In this document: positions 1 to 8,233 of the stretch, piece after piece
How the letters are laid out: each line of letters starts with the position of its first letter
Numbering within the stretch: the first letter of the stretch is position 1
NCBI RefSeq assembly: GCF_900112425.1
Contig: NZ_FOLP01000002.1
Location: forward strand, 310,001-374,000
Direction of reading: 5' to 3'
Length of the DNA stretch: 64,000 nucleotides
DNA from: Variovorax sp. OK212
GTDB taxonomy: Bacteria > Pseudomonadota > Gammaproteobacteria > Burkholderiales > Burkholderiaceae_C
The notes under the pieces: model-generated
The model's database searches: none
The model's input: the letters and a program-made list of their open reading frames with translations, nothing else
Told to the model about the DNA's origin: nothing
Program-made: the position numbers and the translations under genes

Positions 1-775
1 GATCCAGGACCCGCATCATGGCCGCGAAGTACAGGCGCTCCCGTTCGGCGGGGGAATGACTGGTCTGAGGATTCGGCTCACTGACGTCCTCGACCATTGT
101 GTCGGCCAGGAGCTTGATCGGTTGGCCTGTCGACATGGCCAGAACCTGTGCCTTGCAGACCTTCTCCAGCTTGTACAGGAGACGATATGCCTGAGCGACG
201 GTGTCGCCAACTACCACCACGCCGTGGTTTCTCATGAAGAGAACCTTCTTGCCGCCAAGGATCGATGCCAAGCGTTCGCCTTCGCTCAGGGCGCGGGCCG
301 GACCGCTATAGCCGTTATCGTAGGCAATGTTGCGCGAGAAGTGAAAGGCAGCGGTTTGGGACGCTGCCAACAGCCGGTTGTCTTCCAACATGTTCAACGC
401 GAGAGCCCAAGTCTGGTGGGTGTGCAGTACTACCTTAGCACCGGTCAGCCGGTGCATCGGTGCGTGGATGCAGAAGGCGCTCAATTCAAGGTCGCCCACG
501 CCTTGCAGGACTTGACCTGACTCATCGAAGACGATCATGTCGTTTGCCCGCGCTTCTGACCAGTGTCGTCCGAAGGGCAGTACAAAATATCGGTCCGAGT
601 GGCCGGGGACCATCATGGTGAAGTGATTGTCAATGCCATCTTCGAGTCCGTCATGCACGGCCAGGCGATTCGCCGCCGCCAGATGGACACGGGCAAGCCA
701 AGCTTCTTCGGTTCTGTCGCTCGCATCCGAGGGAGCTGACTTAGGCGACGCGGCGTTGCTTAGTGGCTGGTTCAT
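1..775 (-). CDS. class II aldolase/adducin family protein (runs off left edge)
   Basis: The minus strand is open from an ATG at 773-775 to the window edge, giving about 258 residues with no stop, so the C-terminus is missing. The family uses a zinc ion to act on sugar phosphates or related hydroxy/keto substrates. The zinc-binding pair His118-x-His120 (in VVLHTHQTW) and a third histidine, His184 (in FMRNHGVVVV), are visible, with a likely catalytic Glu near residue 98 (GDLELS). The N-terminal stretch GIDNHFTMMVPG matches the oxidoreductase-adjacent subfamily whose substrates are mostly unknown. About 20 polar residues precede the domain, with no signal peptide, so it is cytoplasmic. Upstream lie a GST remnant and the M28 peptidase gene on the same strand. 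The specific substrate cannot be told. Confidence 0.85.
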   Translation of the reverse strand, partial: MNQPLSNAASPKSAPSDASDRTEEAWLARVHLAAANRLAVHDGLEDGIDNHFTMMVPGHSDRYFVLPFGRHWSEARANDMIVFDESGQVLQGVGDLELSAFCIHAPMHRLTGAKVVLHTHQTWALALNMLEDNRLLAASQTAAFHFSRNIAYDNGYSGPARALSEGERLASILGGKKVLFMRNHGVVVVGDTVAQAYRLLYKLEKVCKAQVLAMSTGQPIKLLADTMVEDVSEPNPQTSHSPAERERLYFAAMMRVLD

Positions 776-828
776 ATCAATGCTTTCGGTAAGTAAAACT
801 TTAGGGAGCCCCCGACAAGGATGGTCGA

Positions 829-918
829 CACAGCAAGGGTTGAGTAGCTGGCGTCGGCCTCCGCCAGGGCGATGTGCGAGGCAAGTGAGCAGATTCCAGG
901 AGCGTAGTAGAGCTTGAG
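829..918 (-). pseudogene. glutathione S-transferase N-terminal remnant
   Basis: About 30 codons on the minus strand read LKLYYAPGICSLASHIALAE and a short continuation, the typical first beta-strand and helix of a beta-class GST, including the Cys of the active-site region. The similarity stops after 'TLAV', and neither a start codon of its own nor the rest of the roughly 200-residue enzyme is present. It sits in the 268-bp gap between the aldolase-like gene and the M28 peptidase gene. This is a decayed fragment, presumably left by a deletion. Confidence 0.6.
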
Positions 919-1043
919 CAAGAGGGAGATCCTATTTACTGAAGACCGCGAGCCCTCTGACGGAGCCCGTAGCCAATGTTGAGATTCACTCGATGTCAGC
1001 GATGCTCTCGCCGCCTGCATCCGAGACCTCAAAACTCTAGATC

Positions 1044-2324
1044 TCAGATTTCTCTGTTCAACGCATGCCACGACATGGCGACGGTGAATCGCAAGGCCCG
1101 ACGCAGTTCATCCTCGCGAACCACGCCCGGTTGGTCGTCGGCCGACAAGATGTGCCGAACCCTTGACTCCGGCCGCTCGAAGCCAGCCACCAGTCGCAAG
1201 GCCGGAATGCCGTGGTGGGCAAAGCTCGCGTGGTCGGAATTCGGCATGAGTGGCAGATGGCAGTCGACTGGCACACCGGAATAGGCACTGGCCTCGGCAA
1301 TGAGGGCGGCTAGCTCGGGATAGTCGCTGATCAGGGCCGTTAAGCGATCGTCACCGGCAACGGTATCCAAGTTGATGTTCAGGGCCAGCGTTGCCCGCTC
1401 CGAAGGATCCATGCCTCCCAGGTATCGAGCCGAGCCAGCCAGCGCCCATTCTTCAGCCGAAAATAGGCAGACACGCAGGCCGTGATCGGCCTGTGAGATT
1501 CTTGGCGTCAACGCGCGCGCGGCCGCCAGAACTACAGCGACACCGCTCGCATTGTCGAGAGCGCTGGCGCCTAGGTCGTGGCCGTCGAGGTGCGCACTGA
1601 GCACAACGCGTTGACCGCTACGGCCTGGGATATCCAGGACCGTTATCGCGGCGCGGCTATCGAGCCGCTCTTCGCCTTTGATTCGAATGCGCACGTGCAC
1701 CGGGCCGTATGCACCGGCTTGGGCAATCGCGTTGCGGTCTGCGTCTCCGATGTACGCGGCGGGTATGCCAAAGCCGTTGACCGGTCGCCCGGAAGAACCC
1801 GACAACGGGCCGCCCCCCGGTAGCGGATTGGCAATGAGAAAGCCTATGGCTCCCGCCTGCACAGCCATGTCGTATTTGCGACGGCGATGCAGGTGGCCTG
1901 AAGAGAAGGGATACTCATGGCGGACCAAGGCGATGCGCCCGTGCAGCCGCTCGCCGGCACGGGCAAAGTCCTCACTCCGACCCTCGCCGAGATCCAGTAC
2001 CTCTCCCTCGAGTCCCCCGTCAGGGCTGTTCGCGGAACGCAGCAGGGCCTGACATCGCAAGACGGCGGAAACTTGGCCCGACCCGTCCAGCAGTTCGAGC
2101 GCGCTGAGCTCGCAGCTCCACCCGTCGTACGGGACTTCGACGCGCGTCGCTCGTCCGTCCGTGGCGCGCATGCGCTCTAGGGCCCAGTCCTGAGCCCTGG
2201 CTTCGGCGGGTGTACCTGCAAGACGACCACCAAAGCCGCATATTGCTTGAAAGTCCTCCATGAGTGTTGGATCAGCTTCTGCGTGGGACAGCCAGGTTTG
2301 CAGATCGCTTGGCGATTCAATCAT
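1044..2324 (-). CDS. M28 family metallopeptidase with inserted PA domain
   Basis: A 426-residue protein of the M28 zinc aminopeptidase/carboxypeptidase group. The di-zinc site appears in order: HLDGHD, the bridging Asp in DNASG, the Glu pair in SAEEW, the Asp in NINLDTV and a late His in NSDHASF. The region between about residues 110 and 210 (RIALVRHEYPF, GAIGFLIANP) looks like a protease-associated domain. No signal peptide is seen, so it is probably cytosolic. A longer TTG start at 2330 would overlap the upstream stop; ATG at 2322-2324 was preferred. It overlaps or abuts the Bug binding-protein gene, suggesting one transcript. With the aldolase-like gene it may form a degradative cluster; the true substrate could be a small amide or peptide. 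Confidence 0.88.
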   Translation of the reverse strand: MIESPSDLQTWLSHAEADPTLMEDFQAICGFGGRLAGTPAEARAQDWALERMRATDGRATRVEVPYDGWSCELSALELLDGSGQVSAVLRCQALLRSANSPDGGLEGEVLDLGEGRSEDFARAGERLHGRIALVRHEYPFSSGHLHRRRKYDMAVQAGAIGFLIANPLPGGGPLSGSSGRPVNGFGIPAAYIGDADRNAIAQAGAYGPVHVRIRIKGEERLDSRAAITVLDIPGRSGQRVVLSAHLDGHDLGASALDNASGVAVVLAAARALTPRISQADHGLRVCLFSAEEWALAGSARYLGGMDPSERATLALNINLDTVAGDDRLTALISDYPELAALIAEASAYSGVPVDCHLPLMPNSDHASFAHHGIPALRLVAGFERPESRVRHILSADDQPGVVREDELRRALRFTVAMSWHALNREI

Positions 2325-2326
2325 GA

Positions 2327-3304
2327 TCAATCCAACTTGATGTCGGCGCGGCGGATTACCTCTCGCCAGCGTGCCGAGTCGGCCTCAATGACCTTTTGCA
2401 GGGTAGCAGGGCCCCCGTTCGCTGGCGCGCTCACCCCGACCCCGGCCATGCGAGCCTTCATCGTGGGGTCCTGCATCACCTTGCTCACTGCACCGATGAG
2501 CGTGTCGCGCACTTGCTGATTCACCCCCGCTGGAGCTAACAGACCCCACCAACTGTCGGCCTCCATGTTGGAGATACCTTGCTCCTTGAACGTTGGTACG
2601 CTGGGAGTGTCCGTGTTGCGCTGAGCACTGCCTAGCGCGATGGGAACGATCTTGTCGGTTTTGGACAGCGAGTACGCAGTGGCCATGGATGTGAAGCTCG
2701 CGTTGATTTGACCGGCTGCAAGGTCAGCTAACGCGCCTGCCCCACCCTTGTAGGGAACGTGGACCACCTTGGTGCCCGTGTTGATCATGAAAAGCTCAGC
2801 CATCAAATGGGTCAACGAACCATTGCCCCCCGATCCGACGGTGATCGTCCCAGGAGCCGCCTTTGCGTGACGCGCGAGATCGGAAGCGCTCTTCGCCGGG
2901 AACGATGAATTAACGAACAAGTAAATGGGCGCCACACCCAAGAGCGAGATGGGCGCAAAATCGCGCACGATGTCGTAGTGCGCGCGGTCTCGGTAAATCG
3001 CCGGAACGATGGTGAACGGGACGTCGGCCAGTAGCAAGGTATAGCCGTCTGCCGCCGCGCTTGCCACGAACTGGGTGCCTACCATCGAACCTGCACCAGG
3101 GCGGTTATCAACGACGACTGGCTGGCCAAGAGTCTTGCTCAATCCATCCCCGATCGCTCGTGCGATCACGTCAGAGCTGCCACCGGGGGTGTAGGGCACG
3201 ATGATCCGGATCGGCTTGCTGGGATAGTGCTCCTGTGCCCATGAGGATCCCAGCGAGCAAAACAGCAGCAAAGCCGACGCCCAAATATTCTTCCAAGAAT
3301 TCAC
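2327..3304 (-). CDS. Bug/TctC-type tripartite tricarboxylate transporter binding protein
   Basis: A periplasmic solute-binding protein of the Bug family, about 325 residues. The N-terminus has a signal peptide (hydrophobic ASALLLFCSLGSSWAQ, cleavage after AQ), followed by the family signature YPSKPIRIIVPYTPGG and later VVVDNRPGAG. The GTG at 3302-3304 is chosen because GAGGTG lies just upstream; the open frame extends further to 3577, but that part encodes an unrelated LysR fragment. Bug proteins bind small carboxylates. No TctA/TctB membrane genes are near, so it is an orphan receptor, as is common in Burkholderiales. Its stop overlaps the possible start of the M28 peptidase gene. Confidence 0.88.
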   Translation of the reverse strand: MNSWKNIWASALLLFCSLGSSWAQEHYPSKPIRIIVPYTPGGSSDVIARAIGDGLSKTLGQPVVVDNRPGAGSMVGTQFVASAAADGYTLLLADVPFTIVPAIYRDRAHYDIVRDFAPISLLGVAPIYLFVNSSFPAKSASDLARHAKAAPGTITVGSGGNGSLTHLMAELFMINTGTKVVHVPYKGGAGALADLAAGQINASFTSMATAYSLSKTDKIVPIALGSAQRNTDTPSVPTFKEQGISNMEADSWWGLLAPAGVNQQVRDTLIGAVSKVMQDPTMKARMAGVGVSAPANGGPATLQKVIEADSARWREVIRRADIKLD

Positions 3305-3436
3305 AAGGTTCACCTCAACAAAGTTGCACTGTGGCTGATTCTCGAAGTTGCTCTCGATCAGAGGAAGCGACGTATGGGCATACGGTATTCCGTTCCAGAA
3401 TGGTGAACAGCTCAAGCAGGCGGCCTGAAACGCACC

Positions 3437-3577
3437 GCCACCGTTTCCAGCCAAGCGCAAAGCAACTCCAAGATCGGGGCCGCCATGATTCGGACGTGGC
3501 AGCATCAGGTGATAGGCATATCGTCCGCTCACGAACTCACCGAACGGACGTCTCAGCGTGCCACGCTCCAGTTGCAT
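3437..3577 (-). pseudogene. LysR-type regulator C-terminal remnant
   Basis: In the frame upstream of the Bug gene, about 47 codons read GTLRRPFGEFVSGRYAYHLM and on to PRPNHGGPDL. This aligns closely with the C-terminal end of the intact LysR gene at 3943-4851 (GALRRPLGEVVEGRYAYYLM, then PRPSQSGPQL). It therefore looks like the tail of a second, related LysR gene, truncated by the transposase fragment that begins a few bases away at 3580. It also makes the Bug gene appear to have a long N-terminal extension. Confidence 0.65.
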
Positions 3578-3579
3578 CT

Positions 3580-3917
3580 AGGCCAAGCCGAAGCGCGACT
3601 ACCAGGATCTGAAGCAGGACTTTGGTCTAGGCCACTATGAGGAACGAGGTTGGCGGGGATTCAACCACCATGCCGCCTTGAGCATCGCGGCCTACGGGTT
3701 CCTCATGGCTGAACGCCTCGTCGCCGACAAGCCTGTCGGCGGAAAAAAAACTTCATCGAACGCCCAGTGCCCGCTCTTCCCGAGGATTACGTCCCCCGCG
3801 GCAGTCCTGCGTGCGCAGCACCACGTGGCAACATCGATCACGACACTGCGCTATCGATTGAGCTACCAGCTGATTGCTCGTCTCCGCCATTGCCCCTGCT
3901 GCGGAAGGGAAGACTGA
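3580..3917 (+). pseudogene. IS701-like transposase C-terminal remnant, frameshifted
   Basis: The plus strand encodes DYQDLKQDFGLGHYEERGWR, then GFNHHAALSIAAYGFLMAER, the conserved end of IS701-family DDE transposases. The reading frame is then broken near an eight-A run around 3744-3752: the next family segment (ALPEDYVPRGS) lies in another frame, and the terminal part (ITTLRYRLSYQLIARL, CPCCGR) lies back in the first. The N-terminal two thirds and both inverted repeats are missing. It cannot make an active transposase. Confidence 0.7.
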
Positions 3918-3942
3918 AAGCTACTCGTGCGACACAGCAAGA

Positions 3943-4851
3943 CTAGACGCTTGGTGGAATCCGCAATCCGGCCGCCATGTCGATAAGCCAATTGCAAAAT
4001 TCCTCAAGCTGCGGGCCGCTTTGGCTCGGGCGCGGCTGCATAAGGTAGTAGGCGTAGCGACCCTCCACCACTTCGCCCAAAGGTCGCCGCAGCGCACCGC
4101 TGGACAGTTGCAATTTCACAAGGCACAGCGGCACGATGGCCACGCCCAGGCCGTGCAACACGGAGGGCAGAAGGAGGGAGAAACCCTCATATTCCGGAGC
4201 ATGCGCCCCAGGCGGCGGGTGGCCCGGCGCGACCTCGGCAAGCCATTCGTCCCAACTGTAGCCGCGCTGGGCGCGCTTAAGCATGCGCACGCTGTCAAGA
4301 TCTTCCACCCGATTTACGCGGTGCCGCCTGAGCAAACTAGGTGCAGCGACCAAGCCCATTTCGCGCCCGCAGAGATACTGTGCCGTCATGCCTGCGGCGT
4401 GGCCGGTGTTGAGCTGGATCTCCGCGTCGAAGCGCTCGGAGCGGTCGCGTCCGGTTACCAAGCGCGGGCGGACGTTGATGCGGATTCCCGGATGCTGGTC
4501 CAGAAACTCCGGCAGCCTGGGGATCAGACAATACTGTGCAAAGGAAGGCGATACTGCAATATTGAGGTTGACACGGGCATCTGGGTGGGCCACTAGCGCG
4601 TCGGCCTCGTCGATCAGTCGTAGGGCTGCCGTGATCTTCTCCATGTACAGCGCGCCGGCATATGTAGTCCGCAGGCCGGTAGGTGTCCGCTTAAACAGCA
4701 CAATGCCCAGGCGCTCCTCGATCCCCTGCACCTGCTTGCTCACAGCGCTTTGCGTCATGTGTAGTTCCTCAGCCGTGCGGCTGAAGTTCAGCGTGCGGCC
4801 GGCCCCCAGCAGCACGCGAAGCGATGACAAAGAGTTGCGTGAGCCCTTCAT
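3943..4851 (-). CDS. LysR-family transcriptional regulator (GcvA-like)
   Basis: A full-length 302-residue regulator. The N-terminal winged helix-turn-helix covers about residues 7-66, with RTLNFSRTAEELHMTQSAVS and KQVQGIEERLG as the recognition region; the effector domain follows from about residue 92 (VNLNIAVSPSFAQYCLIPRL). The architecture is that of the GcvA/AmpR branch. It lies on the same strand as the M28/Bug/aldolase genes but is separated from them by a transposase remnant, so its original target may have been disrupted or may be the lost neighbour. A palindromic AT-rich site lies 50 bp upstream. Confidence 0.9.
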   Translation of the reverse strand: MKGSRNSLSSLRVLLGAGRTLNFSRTAEELHMTQSAVSKQVQGIEERLGIVLFKRTPTGLRTTYAGALYMEKITAALRLIDEADALVAHPDARVNLNIAVSPSFAQYCLIPRLPEFLDQHPGIRINVRPRLVTGRDRSERFDAEIQLNTGHAAGMTAQYLCGREMGLVAAPSLLRRHRVNRVEDLDSVRMLKRAQRGYSWDEWLAEVAPGHPPPGAHAPEYEGFSLLLPSVLHGLGVAIVPLCLVKLQLSSGALRRPLGEVVEGRYAYYLMQPRPSQSGPQLEEFCNWLIDMAAGLRIPPSV

Positions 4852-5183
4852 ACTGGAATTGTGTTTCGAATGATTGCGTCGATGCTCGGGCTACCCGGGC
4901 CAAAATTCTAATTTTAGCGAGGAGGTTCGCGTCGATCGATTCACGGATGGATCGCCCGAGCGAAGCTGGTGGGGACGTGTCGTCTACCCCTGAACCCGGC
5001 GACGAAAGTGCGGGAGCATGAGGGCTCACCTGCATCTGCGTGCGCCCCCGATCACAGTAGATACGCCGCCCGTCTGCCCCTTTCGGAAGTCGCGTGTTGG
5101 TTTGCGTGTTCGAGCATCGATCTTGAGCAGTCAATAAGCAATGCCCTTGCGCTTGGTGCCGGAATCGATGTGCGCGGGGCGGT
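4852..5183. promoter_or_regulatory. intergenic region upstream of the LysR gene with an AT-rich palindrome
   Basis: No convincing gene lies in these 332 bases. At 4902-4915 the perfect inverted repeat AAAATT-CT-AATTTT stands out from the GC-rich surroundings, about 50 bp before the LysR start. It is a plausible LysR autoregulatory site or part of the promoter. The rest has no recognisable feature. Confidence 0.35.
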
Positions 5184-5520
5184 CTAGAGTCCGCCGAGAT
5201 TGATATTCAGGGGCAGCAGAGCCTCGTAGGCGTCAACGGTCTGCGTCAGAGGCACCTCCTTGAACAGCGCGACGAGGTAGCGGTAGGGTTCGATGTTGTT
5301 CGCCTTGACCGTCTCGATGAACGAATAAAGATTGGCGCTGTCATTCCCGCCCCCGGCAGTGTCGGCGAACAACCAGCTGGGCCTTCCCACAAATAACGGC
5401 CGGATCGCGTTCTCCACCGGGTTGGAGTTCAGCGGCCAAGGCCGCTTTCCAAGAACCGCACGAGCTTGAGCCACTGCCCGCGCAGGTAGTGCAGTGCGTC
5501 GCCCAGCAGGCTCGGCGGCG
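5184..5520 (-). pseudogene. IS66-family transposase (TnpC) C-terminal remnant
   Basis: The minus strand carries LNSNPVENAIRPLFVGRPSW, then LFADTAGG and ANLYSFIETVKANNIEPYRY, the well-known C-terminal end of IS66 TnpC including the NPVENAIRP region of the DDE domain. The preceding segment (DALHYLRGQWLKLVRFLESG) lies in a different frame, so there is a frameshift near 5440-5450. The upstream two thirds of TnpC and the tnpA/tnpB genes are absent. Confidence 0.75.
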
Positions 5521-5529
5521 CAATGGTGT

Positions 5530-5764
5530 GCAGGTGAGGGTGTGGCCGCGGCGCGCCTTGTAATGTGCAAAGAACTCGACCTTCATCTTCGCCATATCGA
5601 TTCCGGTCGGACAGTCGCGCTTGCAACCTCTGCGTCCGACGCAAAGATCCATCGCTTCGTACACCTCCTTACCGGTGAAGGCATCACGGCCCAGTTGTCC
5701 CGAAACCGCGAGCTGCAGCGTGTTGGCGCGTCAGCAAGTGAGGTGCTTCTCATCCCGCATGGCT
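5530..5764 (-). pseudogene. FAD-linked oxidase / Fe-S protein fragment
   Basis: Directly upstream of the IS66 fragment the minus strand reads AMRDEKHLTC, an in-frame TGA stop, RANTLQLAVSGQLGRDAF, then MDLCVGRRGCKRDCPTGIDM and AKMKVEFFAHYKARRGH. This matches the ferredoxin-like cysteine cluster of large FAD-binding/(Fe-S) oxidoreductases (D-lactate dehydrogenase/GlcD-type), where the motif is CVSCKGCKRECPTG. Here the second cysteine is lost (CVGRRGC) and the frame holds a stop. It is an internal piece only. Confidence 0.6.
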
Positions 5765-5797
5765 CGGTAGCTAGGTGGCTCAATTCCCTCTCGGGTG

Positions 5798-5960
5798 TCA
5801 GCTTTCCCTTCGCGCGCAATGCTGAGCCAGCACTCCGCGCACCATTAGCTGCATCTGGTGGAACAACATCACCGGCGGCAGGATCGCTCCCACTGCACTT
5901 GCGGAGAACAGCACGTTGGCCCTGGGCGCGCCACCTGCCACACTTGGGGCATGCCAATCT
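5798..5960 (-). pseudogene. possible C-terminal remnant of a membrane transporter
   Basis: The minus strand encodes NVLFSASAVGAILPPVMLFH and QMQLMVRGVLAQ before a stop. This hydrophobic ending resembles the last segment of bile acid:sodium symporter (YfeH-like) proteins. No start or preceding membrane segments are in frame. The call rests on a short similarity recognised by eye and is uncertain. Confidence 0.3.
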
Positions 5961-6011
5961 TCCGGGGCTCCGCGGGCATGTCTGACCTTGTCTTCGAAGA
6001 GACATGATGGC

Positions 6012-6992
6012 TCATGGCTTTTCACCCAGTGCCGCACGGATGTAGCGGCGCGAGACGATCTTGTCGTAGGCGGGCATGGCATTGAGGTTACCCAGTTCGA
6101 CCTGCGTTGCCATCGAGTTCTCGAAGGCCTGCGCCGAGATGTCGACCGAGGTCGAGTAGATACGCTCCTGCACCATGCGCTTGACCGCCGCTTCCACCAC
6201 GGTGGGCTCCAGCGACGGGAACTCTTGCTTTGCGATCGCGATGGTGCCGGGCAAGTCGCGTTGCATGAAAGCGAGCGCGTTCTGCAAGCCCTTCACGAAG
6301 CGGGTCGCGGTGTCGGGGTCCACGTTCGGCCGCGTGCTGATTGCGGCCACCGTGTAGGCGTCGGCCATGCTGGAGAAGCCGTAGACCACCTTCATGCCGC
6401 GCGCGGCGACCTGGTCGAGTCCGGGCTGATACAGCACGGCAAACTTGGCCTGGCCGGCGAGCAGCGGACCGGGCTCGGCACCGATCTGGACCTGCGTGAC
6501 CTTCACGTCGCTGCCCGGCGTGAGTCCGTTCTGCTTGAGCAGCTTCAGGAACATGGAGGTACTGGTGGTAGGCATCATGCCCGTCACCACGGTTTGGCCC
6601 TTGAGGTCGGTGATGGACTCGAACTTGGCCTCCGGCGCTGCGGCGATCCAGAAAGACGGGCGGCTAACGACGCTCGCGATGACCTGCACGGCCGCGCCCT
6701 TCTCGGCGGCGATGGCGCTCCATTCCGGGCCGTGCAGCGAGAAGTCCGCCGTGCCAGACAGCAGCGCCGACAACGCCGCGTTGGCCGAGCCCGCGGTCTG
6801 CTTGGAGACCTCGAGCCCTTCTTTCTCGAAGAAGCCGCCGTCGATGGCGACGTACACCGGCAGCAATTGGATGGATTGGAAAAGCTGGGACAACACCACC
6901 TTCTTGCCTTGGGCCATGGCGGCCTGGGCACTGGTGGCGATCAGCAGGATGGATGCCCACCGGTAAAGGTGGCGCAGCAACAGGGATTTCAT
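6012..6992 (-). CDS. NitT/TauT-family ABC transporter substrate-binding protein (second copy)
   Basis: A 326-residue periplasmic binding protein of the SsuA/TauA/ThiY class. The signal peptide is MKSLLLRHLYRWASILLIAT followed by a SAQAAMAQ cleavage region. The mature part contains VYVAIDGGFFEKEGLEV, typical of this family. ATG at 6990-6992 is preceded by GAGGACCCCTCC. It is strikingly similar along its whole length to the binding protein at 8234-9223 (for example TADFSLHGPEW versus SADFSLHGPEW), so it is a duplicate. It is the last gene of the leftward ABC/nitrilase operon. Confidence 0.9.
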   Translation of the reverse strand: MKSLLLRHLYRWASILLIATSAQAAMAQGKKVVLSQLFQSIQLLPVYVAIDGGFFEKEGLEVSKQTAGSANAALSALLSGTADFSLHGPEWSAIAAEKGAAVQVIASVVSRPSFWIAAAPEAKFESITDLKGQTVVTGMMPTTSTSMFLKLLKQNGLTPGSDVKVTQVQIGAEPGPLLAGQAKFAVLYQPGLDQVAARGMKVVYGFSSMADAYTVAAISTRPNVDPDTATRFVKGLQNALAFMQRDLPGTIAIAKQEFPSLEPTVVEAAVKRMVQERIYSTSVDISAQAFENSMATQVELGNLNAMPAYDKIVSRRYIRAALGEKP

Positions 6993-7126
6993 TGGAGGGG
7001 TCCTCTCATCAAAGGGTAAAAAAAGATGTGCGCGCCCTCCACGCCTAACGGGCGTGTGCGATCGCCAGGGCGGCCCCGGCGGCTTGGCCCTGCACTCAGA
7101 CGCGGGGAATGCGGAAGCGGAAAGGA

Positions 7127-8167
7127 TCAGCCGGCGGCTTCGAGCTCGGGGACGCCCTTCCACTGCGGCTCACCGTATTCCTGCTCGACCGGGCCGTTGC
7201 TGAAGGTGGCCGGAGCGTGGGTGTTGCGGTTCACGCTCAGCGAGAAGACATCGAAGCGGTTGTAGTAACCCACGACGTCCTGGAACTGCTTGGGCACGAC
7301 GCACTTGGCGATGTCGATCGTCGCGTAGGCGATGCCCTCCTCGTCGCGGATCACCTCGCTGATGGGCGCGCCGTCCGGCCCCAGGATCATCGACACGCTG
7401 CGCGAGGCCTCGTCGATGTTGCGGTGCACCTGCGGGTTGCCGCGCGCGATCATGTCGATCACGGCGGGCTGCAGGTAGCTCGACGAGACGATGTTGAAGA
7501 GCTTGCCCTCGAAGGCGTGCGCGCCGGCGCGCAGGCGGATCGAGGCCTCAAGGTCATAGGAGGGCGTGCCCGCCGGGTGGGTCGGGAAGCGCGGCGAGAA
7601 GCTGGAGATGTGCACATTCTCGCCTTGAGACATCAAGGCGAAGCGCGCCAGCGCGTTGGTGTTCTCGCCGCAGATCAAGGCGCCGATCCGACCCAGGCGG
7701 GTATCGACCACGCGCAGGCCGCTGCCGTCGCCCATGGCCCAAACCAGCTTCTCGAAGTGCGTAGGCATGAGCTTGCGGTGGCGGTTGAGGATGCTGCCGT
7801 CATCGCCGATCAGCACGTTCGTGTCCCACACGCAGCCCACGCTGTTGGGGGTGGCTTCGTTGATGCCTATCGACACGAAGATGCCATGCTTCTTGGCCGC
7901 GCGGCGGATGCGCGACATCTCCGGGCCGTCAATGGTGACGGCGGAGGCCGCGAATCTGGCGAAGAACTCGTGCGTGTCGACCGGGGCCCACACGCCGGCC
8001 CAGACCGGGAAGGCAGAAATGAAGGCTTCGGGAAACACGATCAGTTCTGCGCCGTTGCGCGCGGCTTCGGCGATCCATTCGCAGGCCTTGTCGGTGCAGG
8101 CGTCCTGATCGAAGAAGACGGATGAGATGTGGCAGGCAGCGGCCTTGAACGAAGGATAGTTTTTCAT
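7127..8167 (-). CDS. nitrilase-superfamily carbon-nitrogen hydrolase
   Basis: A 346-residue enzyme that would hydrolyse a nitrile or amide to an acid and ammonia. The catalytic triad is present in order: Glu in VFPEAFIS, Lys in NRHRKLMPT, Cys in LICGENTN. The CGENTN motif is typical of branch 1 (true nitrilases) rather than of amidases or ureidopropionases. Length and the C-terminal extension also fit. No signal peptide is seen, so it is cytoplasmic. The gene lies between two binding-protein genes of an ABC importer, which suggests that the imported compound, a nitrile or amide, is its substrate. The exact substrate is unknown. Confidence 0.9.
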   Translation of the reverse strand: MKNYPSFKAAACHISSVFFDQDACTDKACEWIAEAARNGAELIVFPEAFISAFPVWAGVWAPVDTHEFFARFAASAVTIDGPEMSRIRRAAKKHGIFVSIGINEATPNSVGCVWDTNVLIGDDGSILNRHRKLMPTHFEKLVWAMGDGSGLRVVDTRLGRIGALICGENTNALARFALMSQGENVHISSFSPRFPTHPAGTPSYDLEASIRLRAGAHAFEGKLFNIVSSSYLQPAVIDMIARGNPQVHRNIDEASRSVSMILGPDGAPISEVIRDEEGIAYATIDIAKCVVPKQFQDVVGYYNRFDVFSLSVNRNTHAPATFSNGPVEQEYGEPQWKGVPELEAAG

Positions 8168-8233
8168 GAAATTCTTACTTTGGACAGGGGAAGGGAATGA
8201 GGTGTCATGCTTCGTCGCAGTGGTCCGGCCGTG

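Noticed and set aside
3580-5520. Intact insertion sequence
   Set aside because: IS701 and IS66 segments are only C-terminal fragments with frameshifts and no paired inverted repeats.
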